Below are positions 16,360 through 23,725 of a DNA stretch of 64,000 bases, piece by piece. The first letter of the stretch is position 1; each line of letters starts with the position of its first letter. The DNA is from Solibacillus sp040274725. Lineage in GTDB: Bacteria > Bacillota > Bacilli > Bacillales_A > Planococcaceae. The notes below the pieces were generated by a model. It was given only the letters and a program-made list of their open reading frames with translations. It searched no databases and was not told where the DNA came from. The translations under genes were made by a program, and so were the position numbers. The DNA lies in the NCBI GenBank assembly GCA_040274725.1, contig JBEMAQ010000013.1:1-64000 (forward strand), read 5' to 3'.

Positions 16360-16515
16360 GATAAAGTGAAACTTCAATCAGTGAGGGTTTTCCTCATCCC
16401 CACTGATTGTTAGTTGAACCAATCGGGCTTTTACGGGCAGTTGATCTCCCACCTCTGCTTCTAGATCTCCTCAAGCCGTGTTGTGGGAGTCATACTGCCC
16501 GTTAATGCGGGATAA
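16360..16515 (-). ncRNA. structured element resembling the 3' end/omegaRNA of an IS200/IS605 TnpB element
   Basis: Read on the minus strand there are two strong stem-loops. A long one has outer arms CGGGCAGT/ACTGCCCG (16494-16501, 16434-16441) and inner arms CTCCCAC/GTGGGAG (16446-16452, 16483-16489). A second has arms CAATCAGTG/CACTGATTG (16375-16383, 16401-16409), directly followed by AAGTTTCAC. A terminal hairpin followed by a short AAGTTTC-like end is how omegaRNA scaffolds and IS605 right ends look, but no tnpA or tnpB is nearby. It may be a stand-alone guide-like RNA, an insertion-sequence remnant or another dispersed structured repeat. Confidence 0.45.
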
Positions 16516-16597
16516 ATAAAATCTATTGTAGCGGAAAATAAGTGAAAACACTAGTCTCTGTTTTATCATACCCATTTTCCTTTTCAAATTAACAAAA

Positions 16598-16640
16598 TAA
16601 AATAGGAAAGCCACCATCCTGCAAGCAAAATGGTGGCTTT
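16598..16640 (-). terminator. intrinsic terminator of scoC
   Basis: On the minus strand AAAGCCACCAT pairs with ATGGTGGCTTT around a 12-base loop and runs into CCTATTTTATT, four bases after the scoC stop codon. Confidence 0.82.
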
Positions 16641-16643
16641 ACG

Positions 16644-17201
16644 TTATTGAATAGCAGCGTGATTTCTTTTTGATACTTCCTCAAGACCATCTTTAAAATT
16701 GTGAAATGACCGCTCAAAAATTTCGATAAAGTCTTCTCCGTAAATATTACGAATAACGGCCATCACATCTAAAAACTCGGGGAAACGACCGTACAGTTTT
16801 TTCAGTGGTAGTGAGCCCTCTAAAATAAGATGCTCTGTATCATGGTAATGCTCGTACATAAGTAAAATAAGCTCGGCTCCCTCATGTGTCAGCTCTACAT
16901 ATGTGTTACGCTTATCATCATCGCGCTTTGAAAATTTTAATAATCCACGTTCCTCTAATTTTTTCGAAAAATTGAAGGCAGTTGATACATGCATAACGCC
17001 GAATTTAGCTACATCTGAAATAGAGGCGCCTTTTAAGTGGAACGAAATCCATAAAATATGGTGCTCATTAATATTTAAATCATACGGTTTAATCCATGTT
17101 TGCCAATCTTTTTCTACAGCTTTCCACAAAGCCTTTGACAGCTGTGCAATTCTTTGACTATATAGCATAGCCTCTGTTTTAGAGTATAGTTCTTCCGACA
17201 A
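16644..17201 (-). CDS. scoC: MarR-family transition-state regulator ScoC (Hpr)
   Basis: A DNA-binding repressor of protease, peptide-transport and sporulation genes in B. subtilis. 185 residues, slightly shorter than B. subtilis ScoC (203) because the acidic C-terminal tail is missing. Segments nearly identical to the B. subtilis protein include QRIAQLSKALWKAVEKDW, IKPYDLNINEHHILW and FGVMHVSTAFNFSKKLEERG, covering the winged helix-turn-helix. I favour TTG 17201, correctly spaced from AAGGTGAT, over GTG 17210, which overlaps that site. Its neighbours yhaH, trpP and prsA match the B. subtilis locus. Confidence 0.94.
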   Translation of the reverse strand: MSEELYSKTEAMLYSQRIAQLSKALWKAVEKDWQTWIKPYDLNINEHHILWISFHLKGASISDVAKFGVMHVSTAFNFSKKLEERGLLKFSKRDDDKRNTYVELTHEGAELILLMYEHYHDTEHLILEGSLPLKKLYGRFPEFLDVMAVIRNIYGEDFIEIFERSFHNFKDGLEEVSKRNHAAIQ

Positions 17202-17388
17202 AGCAATCACCTTCTTCTTTCATTACAATTTTAAAAATATTATAGCAATAAAAGAAAAAACTTTAAAGTTAGAAAAATTAAATAATTGAAACAGGGTGAA
17301 AATGTGTTAAAAAAAGCGAGGGAATGAATAGTATTCTTGTAATTGTTTGAATTTTTAAAGGAATAAATACCTACTAATGAATGCTTGT

Positions 17389-17760
17389 TCAGTCTGCTGT
17401 TTTTTCGCTTTTTGGAATGTTTTTCTCGATTTCCTCTATAGATTTCTGTAAATTTTCAATTTCTTGTTTGAGATGTGCTGCGTTTGGCTCGATATCTTGC
17501 TTGAAATGTGTAAAACTTTCTTTTAATTCGTTTATTATTTGTGGGATATTATTTTTCGCTTCGTTTGTTAGTGCAGAAATAGCATGTCTCACTTGATCGG
17601 CTTCCGATTTTACGGCGAATAGTTCCGATTTTGCCCCGTTTGTATTGCGCGCTAAATTTTGGCGAAGCTGTGCGCCTGATTGGGGTGCTGCTGTAAGTGC
17701 TACTACAGCTCCGCTGACTAGGCCAACTGCGGCGCCAAGTAAAAATGTCTTTGTCTTCAT
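17389..17760 (-). CDS. yhaH: YtxH-domain protein YhaH
   Basis: A 123-residue protein of the YtxH family: an N-terminal glycine-rich hydrophobic helix (FLLGAAVGLVSGAVVALTAAP, in two parts about residues 6-26) followed by PQSGAQLRQNL and a long charged coiled coil (about 40-120). It is probably membrane-tethered with a cytoplasmic coil; function is unknown, though relatives are linked to general stress. Position between scoC and trpP equals B. subtilis yhaH. ATG 17760 follows GAAAGGACGG. Confidence 0.88.
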   Translation of the reverse strand: MKTKTFLLGAAVGLVSGAVVALTAAPQSGAQLRQNLARNTNGAKSELFAVKSEADQVRHAISALTNEAKNNIPQIINELKESFTHFKQDIEPNAAHLKQEIENLQKSIEEIEKNIPKSEKTAD

Positions 17761-17850
17761 GTAGTATCCGTCCTTTCGTTTAGCTAAAATACAGTTATTT
17801 ATTTAAGATGAGCAAATTTCCTTTAAATAATTGGTAGACGCTTTTCTTCT

Positions 17851-18013
17851 CTGATTCCCTCGGTCATGGAGGCCAGCATGATGCTGGTTACAAATGCGTT
17901 GCCACAGGACGTGGCGCTCTTAGCATTTGTTCCTTCCCGGACAGAGCCGGGAACATTGGATTTTCCGCGCACGCTCTCTCCCAGTGGAGTCGCCCGCCCT
18001 GCACGCCAATCAG
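17851..18013. repeat. multi-stem structured intergenic element (copy 1)
   Basis: A 163-base segment closed by CTGATT/AATCAG (17851-17856, 18008-18013). It contains CCAGCAT/ATGCTGG (17873-17887), ACAAATGC/GCATTTGT (17890-17897, 17923-17930) with an inner CCAC/GTGG, TTCCCGG/CCGGGAA (17934-17953) and ATTGG/CCAAT. On the minus strand it includes GGGCGACTCC and GCGGAAAATCC, both also in the element at 18277-18412. It has no open reading frame of note. Confidence 0.65.
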
Positions 18014-18100
18014 CTAGCTAAAATTATAAGATAGCCTTTATTGTACTTTCTATAAAGCGCAACGCTACATTTAAAAATAGAGTTTTAATAAAGCCTACAC

Positions 18101-18183
18101 AATGCACATTTTTCTCGATGGAATCGCTCCATTAGAAAAGGTACATTTTTTAGTAGAAGGAGAAATAAGTGCATTGCTTTTTT
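18101..18183 (+). ncRNA. candidate small RNA or long terminator-like hairpin
   Basis: AATGCAC (18101-18107) plus TTTCTC pairs with GAGAAA plus GTGCATT (18169-18175), enclosing a small ATGGA/TCCAT hairpin, and is followed by six T residues (18178-18183). It reads on the + strand, but no + strand gene lies upstream, so it could end an unannotated short transcript. Confidence 0.35.
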
Positions 18184-18276
18184 ATACAGTTTGTCTTTTT
18201 ATCTAAAGCAAAAGTTTTATTCTTAGTTCTATCTTTTAATCGTTTAATTAAAAAGCAAAACCTTGACGAATAGGCT

Positions 18277-18412
18277 GTTGATTGGAGCGGAAGGGGCGAC
18301 TCCTGCGGGAACAGCACGAGCGGAAAATCCTTTCTTTTGCTGCGCCGTATGGCAGCAAAAGAAATAGTTGGAGCCGTGCCCGCGGAAAGCGTCCCCTGTA
18401 GCGGAAATCAAC
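18277..18412. repeat. structured intergenic repeat (copy 2, GCGGAA type)
   Basis: A 136-base element closed by GTTGATT/AATCAAC (18277-18283, 18406-18412) with a central 13-bp stem TTTCTTTTGCTGC/GCAGCAAAAGAAA. Its internal text (GGGGCGACTCCTGCGGGAA, GCGGAAAATCC, AGCGGAAATCAAC) matches a repeat I know as abundant between genes in Bacillaceae and Planococcaceae. It shares two blocks with the element at 17851-18013 in the opposite orientation. An apparent minus-strand frame inside it is not a gene. Confidence 0.72.
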
Positions 18413-18538
18413 TCCCACATAATAAATTCATCCAAATATTTGAAGTACTTTTGCTCAATTTTAGTTATTTAATACGTTTTCCAAATTCTCCTACTATTAA
18501 ACCATGAAAGCAGCGAAGTAGGAAACGATTTGTGTATG

Positions 18539-18572
18539 AAAAAAGCTAGCTGACTCATCAGCTAGCTTTTAA
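18539..18572 (-). terminator. intrinsic terminator of trpP
   Basis: On the minus strand AAAAGCTAGCTGA pairs with TCAGCTAGCTTTT around a 4-base loop and ends in TTTTTTC. Confidence 0.9.
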
Positions 18573-18574
18573 GA

Positions 18575-19108
18575 TTATGCTTGAGATAAAGATGTTTCGA
18601 ATTTTGAGCGCTTCACTAAATTTGTAATGATTGGGTAGATGATTAAAAATGCGATGACATTAAATGCGATTGCAGGCAATACAACACCTACGAATAATAC
18701 AACAAATGTCGCGCCAACATCTGCGCCAAATACAAATAAGGCAACTGATAAGAAAATTGAACCTGATAATACGGTACCAAGACCAACTAATACAGCCTGT
18801 ACGACTACGTTTTTAGCAAGTTTTTGTACAGCTAAAAGGACAATTAAAAACACAAAGCCTGTTACTAATTTATCAATTACATTTGGAATAAATCCAGCTG
18901 GGAATGTTGTAAATAGACCAGACAGTACGCCTGTTGCTAAAGATAATAAGAATGTCTCTTTGAACGTTGGGAATAGCAGAATACCGATAAACATCATTGT
19001 TAGCATGAAGTCTGGCTTCATCCCTTGTACAAATCCTGGCGTCACAACATAAAGTGCTGCACCTACACCGACTAAAAGCGCCATTAAAACTAAATTCTTC
19101 GTATTCAT
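18575..19108 (-). CDS. trpP: tryptophan transporter TrpP
   Basis: A 177-residue integral membrane protein with about five to six helices and the TrpP signature region PGFVQGMKPDFMLTMMF followed by LATGVLSGLFTTFPAGF. It imports tryptophan. Position next to yhaH and scoC matches B. subtilis trpP (yhaG). ATG 19108 is preceded by GAGGAGAAGAG, which is also part of a NAG-triplet array (19113-19140) resembling a TRAP binding site. Translation of B. subtilis trpP is repressed by TRAP in just this way, so the same control is likely here. Confidence 0.93.
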   Translation of the reverse strand: MNTKNLVLMALLVGVGAALYVVTPGFVQGMKPDFMLTMMFIGILLFPTFKETFLLSLATGVLSGLFTTFPAGFIPNVIDKLVTGFVFLIVLLAVQKLAKNVVVQAVLVGLGTVLSGSIFLSVALFVFGADVGATFVVLFVGVVLPAIAFNVIAFLIIYPIITNLVKRSKFETSLSQA

Positions 19109-19112
19109 TATT

Positions 19113-19140
19113 CTCTTCTCCTCTATGCTTTTCTAAGCTC
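19113..19140 (-). promoter_or_regulatory. candidate TRAP binding site over the trpP ribosome binding site
   Basis: On the minus strand six NAG triplets in strict 2-base spacing (GAG, TAG, AAG, TAG, GAG, GAG) end four bases before the trpP start and include the Shine-Dalgarno sequence. TAG and GAG triplets also occur about 30 bases upstream. Strict NAG-N2 periodicity is the recognition pattern of the tryptophan-activated 11-mer TRAP. Confidence 0.7.
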
Positions 19141-19249
19141 ATGATTTTTGGTTCTCCTAATATGCACTCGTTGCTATTAGCGAAAACTTAGTTAAATTGT
19201 ACGTGTTTGTGTTGTGAATTGCAACCGTCCAAGATGAATATTCTGAAAA

Positions 19250-19669
19250 CTATAGATTGCTTTTAATGGCCTCTGCAATGTCCGTAATCTTTTCTAGTGG
19301 GAACTCCGATTGACGTCCGTTCCATTCTACTTTTAGACCATCTGTTTCATCGTAGCGCGGTACTAAATGCAGGTGATAGTGGAATACGGTTTGGCCAGCT
19401 GCTGCGCCGTTGTTGTTGATTGTGTTCATGCCGACAGGGTTAAACGCGGCTTTAATCGCGTTCGCCACTTTTGGTGCAGCTTTGTACAGATTTGCTGCCA
19501 CGTCCTCTGGCATTTCAAATAAATCTTGGCAATGTGTTTTTGGGATGAGTAGCGTGTGGCCTTGTGTTAATGGCATAATGTCCATGAACGCATACACATG
19601 CTCGTCCTCATACACCTTTGTACTCGGAATTTGACCGTCGATAATTTTACAAAATAAGCAATCGCTCAT
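19250..19669 (-). CDS. hit: HIT-family hydrolase
   Basis: A 139-residue histidine-triad protein that hydrolyses nucleoside phosphoramidates or dinucleotides in the cytosol. The motif HYHLHLVPR near residues 98-106 carries the His triad; an N-terminal CLFCKI pair is also typical of the Hit branch. Length matches B. subtilis Hit (145). It diverges from ecsA across about 100 bases, as in B. subtilis. Confidence 0.95.
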   Translation of the reverse strand: MSDCLFCKIIDGQIPSTKVYEDEHVYAFMDIMPLTQGHTLLIPKTHCQDLFEMPEDVAANLYKAAPKVANAIKAAFNPVGMNTINNNGAAAGQTVFHYHLHLVPRYDETDGLKVEWNGRQSEFPLEKITDIAEAIKSNL

Positions 19670-19771
19670 TGTATGTAGTCCCCCTTCAAATTATTTCCTT
19701 CATTTTAACATATGTGAACTGAAACTTTGAGGATATTTTGATAAACTAAAAATAGAAGAGGAGTGACATTC

Positions 19772-20521
19772 GTGACGATTTTACAACTTGAAAACGTAAC
19801 AGGTGGCTATACGCGTAAGCCTGTCATTAAAGATTTATCATTTGAAATAAAAAAAGGTGAGCTTGTTGGGCTAATTGGTTTAAATGGTGCGGGGAAAAGT
19901 ACGACGATTAAGCATATTATCGGGACACTGCTGCCGCGCGCAGGCGAAATTCGTTTGAACGGTGTGACGCTAAAGGAAAATATCGACACGTACCGTTCAA
20001 GCTTTTCATATATTCCAGAGACGCCTGTATTATATGAAGAATTAACGCTGCGCGAGCATTTAGAGTTGACGGCGATGGCTTACGGCTTAGATGTGAAAAC
20101 ATTGGAGGAGCGCTCGCAAATTTTACTAAAGGAGTTTCGCATGGAGAAACGCCTCAACTGGTTCCCGTCACATTTCTCAAAAGGGATGCGCCAAAAGGTG
20201 ATGATTATGTGCGCATTCTTAGTGAACCCGAGCCTGTATATTATTGATGAGCCTTTTGTTGGGCTTGATCCACTTGGCATACAGTCATTGCTTGACCAAA
20301 TGGACGCGAAAAAACGCGCGGGTGCGTCTATTTTAATGTCGACGCATATTTTATCGACGGCAGAAAAGCATTGTGACCGTATTATCCTATTACATGACGG
20401 CCGTGTGCGTGCACAGGGGACGATGACAGACCTTCGTGCAGCGTTTAACATGCCGACTGCGACGCTTGACGACTTATATATTGCGATGACGAAGGAGCAG
20501 GACAATGAACAACATGCGTGA
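19772..20521 (+). CDS. ecsA: ABC transporter ATP-binding protein EcsA
   Basis: A 249-residue ATPase of the EcsAB exporter, which in B. subtilis is needed for intramembrane protease function, secretion and competence. Walker A is GLNGAGKST (about 36-44), signature FSKGMRQKV, and Walker B YIIDEPFVGLDP; an H-loop follows in STHIL. The usual SGGQ is replaced by SKGM, as in EcsA. The start is GTG 19772, spaced 8 bases from AGGAG; an upstream GTG (19763) overlaps that site. It overlaps ecsB by 17 bases, so the two are coupled. Confidence 0.95.
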   Translation: MTILQLENVTGGYTRKPVIKDLSFEIKKGELVGLIGLNGAGKSTTIKHIIGTLLPRAGEIRLNGVTLKENIDTYRSSFSYIPETPVLYEELTLREHLELTAMAYGLDVKTLEERSQILLKEFRMEKRLNWFPSHFSKGMRQKVMIMCAFLVNPSLYIIDEPFVGLDPLGIQSLLDQMDAKKRAGASILMSTHILSTAEKHCDRIILLHDGRVRAQGTMTDLRAAFNMPTATLDDLYIAMTKEQDNEQHA

Positions 20522-21689
20522 TGTGTGGGCAAAGCGCTTTGAGCATTACATCGCAGAAGTAATGAAATATATGCGCTTCGTCTTTACAGGCCATATTGCC
20601 ATTGTGCTCGTGTTTGTTGTCGGTGCAGGTGGTTATCAATATAGCGAATGGTTAAAGGTCGCACCGACAAACTTCCCGGCAGAATGGCTCGTTGCAGCGA
20701 TTGTCGGCATTATTTTAGCGTTCAGCAGTCCGACGACACTGATTCGTGAGCCGGACCAAGTGTATTTACTGCCGCTTGAAACACAAATGCCAGACTACTT
20801 TAGAAAAGCAACAAATTGGACGTTTTGGTCGCAAGTACTACTTCCGGCTGTCGCTTATATTGTGGCGATTCCGCTCTTGAATACGGTGACGGAGCTCACT
20901 AGCACACAAATTTGGATTGGGCTATTGTTTATCGTCATTTTGAAATATTTCAATGTCCAAATTGAATTTAATTACCGCTACGCGAATCGCGGGCAAGCAG
21001 TTATTGTCGACCGTTTAGCGCGCGCGGCATTATCAATTTTGGCAGTGCAGTCTGTGTTAGCGTCAGGTGTGTTGTATGCATTTTTATTTGTTGTATTATT
21101 TATTGTGTATAATATGTCACTGGCAAAGCGTGTATCGGCTGAGCCAGTACCGTATGAGCATTTCGTACGCTTAGAGCAAAACCGTATGATGCGCTTTTAC
21201 CGCTTTGCGAATTACTTTACAGACGTGCCACATTTGCGCGGCTCGATTCGTCGTCGTGCATGGTTAGATGCACTGTACAAGATGATTCCATACAAAAAGG
21301 AACGTGCGCAGGATTATTTAGTGTTCCGCACATTTATTCGTACGGATGATCATTTTTATTTATGGTTGCGCTTGACGGCGATTTCGGCGGTGATTGCACT
21401 ATTTGTTGATATTCCGTTTGTGACGTGGATTGTGGCAGGGGCGTTGTCATTTGCGACGACTTTGCAATTGAAGTATGCACTGCTGTCTGCTGGTGAATTT
21501 CGTATGGATATGCTGTACCCTGTACCACGCGACACGAGAGCACAGGCTGTACGTAAGCTACTGCGCGGTGCGAGTGTTGTACAGGCAATCATTGTTACGC
21601 TCTGTGGTGTGATGCAGCCGCAATTTTATGTGATTGCTGTTGTTATACTCGTGATTAGTGAATGTACGTTACGATTTTCAAAAGGTTAA
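20505..21689 (+). CDS. ecsB: ABC transporter permease EcsB
   Basis: A 394-residue membrane partner of EcsA, close to B. subtilis EcsB (408). It starts with the family's soluble segment (WAKRFEHYIAEVMKYMRFVF) followed by about eight hydrophobic helices arranged in three groups (31-80, 100-190, 285-392). The ATG lies inside the 3' end of ecsA behind AAGGAG. The third gene of the B. subtilis operon, ecsC, is absent: a terminator follows directly. Confidence 0.92.
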   Translation: MNNMRDVWAKRFEHYIAEVMKYMRFVFTGHIAIVLVFVVGAGGYQYSEWLKVAPTNFPAEWLVAAIVGIILAFSSPTTLIREPDQVYLLPLETQMPDYFRKATNWTFWSQVLLPAVAYIVAIPLLNTVTELTSTQIWIGLLFIVILKYFNVQIEFNYRYANRGQAVIVDRLARAALSILAVQSVLASGVLYAFLFVVLFIVYNMSLAKRVSAEPVPYEHFVRLEQNRMMRFYRFANYFTDVPHLRGSIRRRAWLDALYKMIPYKKERAQDYLVFRTFIRTDDHFYLWLRLTAISAVIALFVDIPFVTWIVAGALSFATTLQLKYALLSAGEFRMDMLYPVPRDTRAQAVRKLLRGASVVQAIIVTLCGVMQPQFYVIAVVILVISECTLRFSKG

Positions 21690-21690
21690 A

Positions 21691-21730
21691 ATGAAAACCT
21701 AGCAAATTCAATTGCTAGGTTTTCATGTTT
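21691..21730 (+). terminator. intrinsic terminator of ecsAB
   Basis: The 15-bp stem ATGAAAACCTAGCAA/TTGCTAGGTTTTCAT with a 6-base loop begins one base after the ecsB stop; the T-run lies in the distal arm. Confidence 0.8.
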
Positions 21731-21888
21731 AAAAACAATAAAGAAAAGGGGATTGTAAAATATGGATATTTACAGTTCTACTCTCATAATTTATCGCATA
21801 AAAGTTAAGAAAATATGACAAATGTTAATTACAAAATCGTGCAATATCCGTTTTAATAAAAAGACCAGCAAACTTGGAGGTAGTAGCA

Positions 21889-22734
21889 ATGAAAATTTTT
21901 ACAGATAGTAGTTGTGATTTAAATAAACAGTTTTATATAGAAAATAATGTCGGGTTATTCCCATTGTCGGTTGATTTGCAAGGGAAGCAGTATAAGGATG
22001 TAGAAGAAATTGAGGCGGATGAAATTTATGCCGCGATTCGCAGTGGTGAGCAGCCAAAAACATCACAGGTGTCACCAGAAAGCTTTTTAACACAGTTTGA
22101 GGCACTAGCAGAGAGCGGTGAGGAAGGCTTATATATCGCGTTTTCATCAGAGCTATCAGGTACATACAATACAGCCGTGATGCTTAAAAATGACGTATTA
22201 GAGCGCTTCCCGAACTTAAAACTAACGATACTTGACACAAAATGTGCATCACTTGGCCAAGGAATGCTTGTGCGCGAGGCAGTTGCACTGCGTGATGCGG
22301 GTAAAACGTATGATGAAATTGTTGCGACGATTACAGAGTGTGCACCAAAAATGCAGCATTACTTTACAGTGAAGGACTTAGATTATTTAGCAAAGGGTGG
22401 CCGTGTGTCAAAAACAAGTGCATTTGTTGGTGGCTTACTGCAAATTAAGCCGATTTTAAAAGTAACAGACGGCAAATTGCAGCCAATCGATAAAGTGCGC
22501 GGACATAAGAAAGCGATTGCGAAAATGATTGATTATGTGGAAGCAGCAGGTGGTGATTTTTCGAATAAAACAATCGGACTTTGTCATAGCGATGACCACG
22601 AATTACTTGAGGATGTAAAGGCGGCACTACAAGAACGCCTGTCACCGAAAGATTTTTATGTGACGAAAATCGGTGCGGTGATTGGCTCACATGTTGGGCT
22701 TGGCACAGTAGGGATTTTCTTTTACGGTAAATAA
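21889..22734 (+). CDS. DegV-family fatty-acid-binding protein
   Basis: A 281-residue DegV protein, the FakB-like subunit that presents a bound fatty acid to a fatty-acid kinase. Family landmarks are IFTDSSCDLN at the start, TSQVSPESF (about 53-61), SSELSGTYNTA (about 84-94) and the late GSHVGLGTVGIFF. Bacillales usually carry several DegV paralogs, so the particular fatty acid preference is unknown. ATG 21889 follows TTGGAGGT; the TTG at 21874 is not supported. Single gene with a bidirectional terminator. Confidence 0.93.
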   Translation: MKIFTDSSCDLNKQFYIENNVGLFPLSVDLQGKQYKDVEEIEADEIYAAIRSGEQPKTSQVSPESFLTQFEALAESGEEGLYIAFSSELSGTYNTAVMLKNDVLERFPNLKLTILDTKCASLGQGMLVREAVALRDAGKTYDEIVATITECAPKMQHYFTVKDLDYLAKGGRVSKTSAFVGGLLQIKPILKVTDGKLQPIDKVRGHKKAIAKMIDYVEAAGGDFSNKTIGLCHSDDHELLEDVKAALQERLSPKDFYVTKIGAVIGSHVGLGTVGIFFYGK

Positions 22735-22775
22735 CAAAAAGCTACGCGAGAAAAAATCTTGCGTAGCTTTTTTGT
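22735..22775. terminator. bidirectional terminator between degV and hmoB
   Basis: AAAAAGCTACGCGAGA pairs with TCTTGCGTAGCTTTTTT around a short A-rich loop, with T-runs on both strands. hmoB ends only 74 bases beyond it on the minus strand. Confidence 0.87.
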
Positions 22776-22848
22776 GGATGAAGAAAGGATGCGTTTTTAA
22801 GAGAGTCCGTATGATGTACGACTTGGTACATTATGTGCTTTTCTAACG

Positions 22849-23355
22849 CTATTCCGCTAATGGTGCTGTGTAGGTTGTTACGTAGGTTGAGGCGTTAAAC
22901 ATCGTTTGCATAGAAGATTGTGTACCGCTCACAATTGTAGCCCACGTATTTTTATAGGCATTTGTATTTGTCCACACCTCATACGATGCAGGCCCGACCC
23001 ATTGTGTGAGTAAAATATACGTTTCCTCTTTGACGGGACGTAGGAAACGATAGCTAATAAATGTCACATCACGCTCAAACGTTTCGAGTAAATCCTTTAT
23101 TTTTTTCTCAAATACAGGACGGTCGTCCGTCACAATCGGCATATTGTAAAACACAAAATAGCCGCGCTGTTCGACTTCACCTGCACCGCTCACGACCTCA
23201 AATTTGCGCGGCACAGTGAACACAGATTTCTTTTCTGATTCATGCAGCACAATAGAATTCCCTTGACCGTGCAATAAAATAAGTGGCTCTTTTTTTTGTT
23301 TCGCAACGAGCTTCTCCATATAATCAGACGTGCCAGATGTTAGATAAAAATTCAT
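22849..23355 (-). CDS. hmoB: heme-degrading monooxygenase HmoB
   Basis: A 168-residue protein that fits HmoB (YhgC, 166 residues) of B. subtilis, which opens heme and releases iron. The C-terminal half (about 68-160) is the ABM-type ferredoxin fold, with YFVFYNMPIV and the late TQWVGPASYEVW segment; the N-terminal part is specific to HmoB. It lies immediately upstream of, and divergent from, hemE, as yhgC lies near hemE in B. subtilis. ATG 23355 follows AAAGGAG with 8-base spacing; a longer frame adds 6 residues without a site. Its products would feed on heme brought in by the NEAT/Isd-like locus at 47-58 kb. Confidence 0.88.
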   Translation of the reverse strand: MNFYLTSGTSDYMEKLVAKQKKEPLILLHGQGNSIVLHESEKKSVFTVPRKFEVVSGAGEVEQRGYFVFYNMPIVTDDRPVFEKKIKDLLETFERDVTFISYRFLRPVKEETYILLTQWVGPASYEVWTNTNAYKNTWATIVSGTQSSMQTMFNASTYVTTYTAPLAE

Positions 23356-23456
23356 AAGAAAAACTCCTTTCAATTAGAAAGCTTATTTGTAATATTTCCA
23401 TTAAAGAGGAAGTTCAAGCGTTTTGTCAAAAAGTTCATGACAGAAAGAACAATTTT

Positions 23457-23485
23457 ATGACATTTCCATAAGAAAACTATACAAT
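23457..23485 (+). promoter_or_regulatory. sigma-A promoter of hemEHY
   Basis: ATGACA (23457-23462), 17-bp spacer, TACAAT (23480-23485). Transcription would begin near 23492, about 235 bases before the hemE start codon. Confidence 0.72.
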
Positions 23486-23491
23486 AATGAG

Positions 23492-23725
23492 GGAACAGTT
23501 TATAGTGATATCGGATATCAGTGCTTACAAATAACCGTTGCATGAAAACGTGCAACAAATTATCTTTATTTGGGAAAATAAAGATAGCGCCTCTGCTGAA
23601 TGCTACAGAAAGTATTTCGAGTCAACTTGAAGAAGTCTGGACATTCCTTAGCTGAGGCATCATTTATTTTTTGTTCGGTGTATTTCACGAACAAGATGAA
23701 AAAAACTAAAGAGGTAGGTAGGATC
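23492..23725 (+). other. long 5' leader of hemE with two hairpins
   Basis: The untranslated leader holds GTTGCA/TGCAAC (23537-23556) and an 11-bp hairpin TATCTTTATTT/AAATAAAGATA (23561-23586), neither followed by a T-run. The hemE frame stays open back to 23600 but has no ribosome binding site there, so this stretch is taken as leader rather than coding. Confidence 0.5.

Noticed and set aside
18244..18435. 63-codon minus-strand frame in the structured repeat
   Set aside because: It lies inside the repeat at 18277-18412, has no ribosome binding site, and its composition follows the repeat.
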